DNA of 6,707 nt from Clostridiales bacterium (GTDB lineage: Bacteria > Bacillota > Clostridia > Christensenellales > Christensenellaceae): positions 1-6,707 of the forward strand of contig JAHZHM010000009.1 of the NCBI GenBank assembly GCA_019420265.1, given 5' to 3'. The position numbers were made by a program, and so were the translations under genes. The notes under the pieces are model-generated. The model saw only the letters and a program-made list of their open reading frames with translations, was not told the DNA's origin and searched no databases. Shown one piece after another: positions 5,848 to 6,707 of this stretch. Positions within the stretch are counted from its first letter, which is position 1. Each line of letters starts with the position of its first letter.

Positions 5848-6707
5848 CTAAACTTTCTCTTTTTCCAGCGTCAGCTTATATTCGATGGAATCCGAGAGCG
5901 CCAGAAAGCTGGCTTCCAGAATATCCGCGGAGACGCCCACCGTCCGCCAAGTCCGCTCGCCATCGGTGGATTCGATGAGCACGCGCACGCCGGCAGCCGT
6001 CGTCGCATCCGATTCCAGCACGCGGACTTTGTAATCCGCCAGCCGCATCCCCGCCAGGCAGGGATAGAAGGGAATGAGCGCCCGCCGCAGCGCCAAATCC
6101 AGCGCGTGAACAGGGCCGTTGCCCTCGGCGGAAGTCAGCGAAGATTCCTGCCCCACCCGCACTTTGACGATAGCCGAAGAGGGGGAGAGCTGGGCAAAAA
6201 GCGGGTATTCGCCGATGATTTTATAGTGATCCAGCTCGAAGAATTTTTCCTGCAAATGCAGGCAGCGGCGGATGAGCAAGGAGAGGCTCTCTTCTGCCGC
6301 CTCAAATTGATACCCGGCAAATTCCATGCGCTTTAGCTGATCCATGATCTCGGCCAGCTTGGAAGAATCTTTGGAAATTTCCGGCTGATAGCGGCGCACC
6401 AGCCGGGAGGCTTTGCCCGAAACCTCGCCCACCAGCCGCCTGCGCTTATTGCCCACGGCGCCGGGAGAGATATGCTCGAAGCTGGCATGCAGCTTGTTAA
6501 CGGCGTCCACATGCATCCCGGCCTTATGCGCAAACGCGGCCGAGCCCACATAGGGCAGATTACCGGGCAGCGAGAGATTGGCCGTATCCGCCAGCGCCCG
6601 GCAAGCGCTGGTCAGGTGCTCCATCTGATCGGATGGGATGCAATCGTAGCCGGCTTTGAGCTGCAAATTGGGCAGAATCGTCGAGAGGTTGGCGTTGCCG
6701 CAGCGCT
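5848..6707 (-). CDS. cimA: (R)-citramalate synthase, N-terminus beyond the right edge
   Basis: The minus-strand frame is open from the right edge (first full codon at 6703-6705) to the TAG at 5848-5850, giving 285 residues, the C-terminal half or slightly more of an enzyme of about 520-540. The enzyme condenses pyruvate and acetyl-CoA to (R)-citramalate, the first step of the threonine-independent route to isoleucine. The first visible residues RCGNANLSTILPNLQL belong to the end of the catalytic TIM barrel. AFAHKAGMHVDAVNK (57-71 of the visible part) and GNKRRRLVGEVSGKA (85-99) are the linker signatures of the CimA/TIGR00977 type, distinct from LeuA. The C-terminal LeuA-like regulatory domain follows, with GNGPVHALDLALRRAL (195-210) and the end segment GVSADILEAS (257-266). 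Isoleucine feedback control is typical of the family. 2-isopropylmalate or homocitrate synthase is less likely. Confidence 0.9.
   Translation of the reverse strand, partial: RCGNANLSTILPNLQLKAGYDCIPSDQMEHLTSACRALADTANLSLPGNLPYVGSAAFAHKAGMHVDAVNKLHASFEHISPGAVGNKRRRLVGEVSGKASRLVRRYQPEISKDSSKLAEIMDQLKRMEFAGYQFEAAEESLSLLIRRCLHLQEKFFELDHYKIIGEYPLFAQLSPSSAIVKVRVGQESSLTSAEGNGPVHALDLALRRALIPFYPCLAGMRLADYKVRVLESDATTAAGVRVLIESTDGERTWRTVGVSADILEASFLALSDSIEYKLTLEKEKV

Noticed and set aside
5830..6336. A 168-codon open frame on the plus strand
   Set aside because: It is antisense to cimA and starts inside the terminator region. The minus-strand cimA frame explains the sequence fully.

Overview
The window is about 6.7 kb of compact, fairly GC-rich bacterial DNA. 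Strong AAGGAG/GGAGG-type ribosome binding sites, TATAAT promoters, a B. subtilis-like xanthine phosphoribosyltransferase and a DUF4349 lipoprotein all point to a Gram-positive Firmicute. An anaerobic Clostridia lineage seems likely, but that is inferred from the gene set and composition, not from a marker gene.

Layout from left to right. (1) Positions 1-720, minus strand: the N-terminal 240 residues of a large YghO-like GNAT acetyltransferase, running off the left edge, with a good promoter at 768-796. (2) Positions 859-2001, minus strand: a two-gene unit, xpt followed by a RimJ/RimL-type GNAT, closed by a terminator at 824-845. (3) Positions 2002-2150: a divergent intergenic region with TTTTGC/GCAAA half-sites. 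(4) Positions 2151-3104, plus strand: a DUF4349 lipoprotein with its own strong terminator. (5) Positions 3240-5787, plus strand: a four-gene unit encoding a CPBP membrane protease-like protein, a frameshifted GNAT, an intact SAM methyltransferase and a second frameshifted GNAT. It ends at a terminator that can work in both directions. (6) Positions 5848-6707, minus strand: the C-terminal 285 residues of (R)-citramalate synthase (cimA), running off the right edge.

Most of the content is ordinary metabolism: purine salvage by xpt, and branched-chain amino acid synthesis by cimA. The unusual part is the 3240-5787 unit. Both of its acetyltransferase genes are broken, by different events. The first lacks one base exactly in the acetyl-CoA-binding loop. 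The second carries a perfect 16-bp tandem duplication (5359-5374 and 5375-5390), and removing one copy restores a 186-residue protein of the expected family. The two lesions suggest decay, slippage-based on/off switching, or assembly errors. In total the window holds four unrelated-looking GNAT genes. I found no RNA genes, CRISPR array, insertion sequence or integrase, and no convincing new defence or mobile system.
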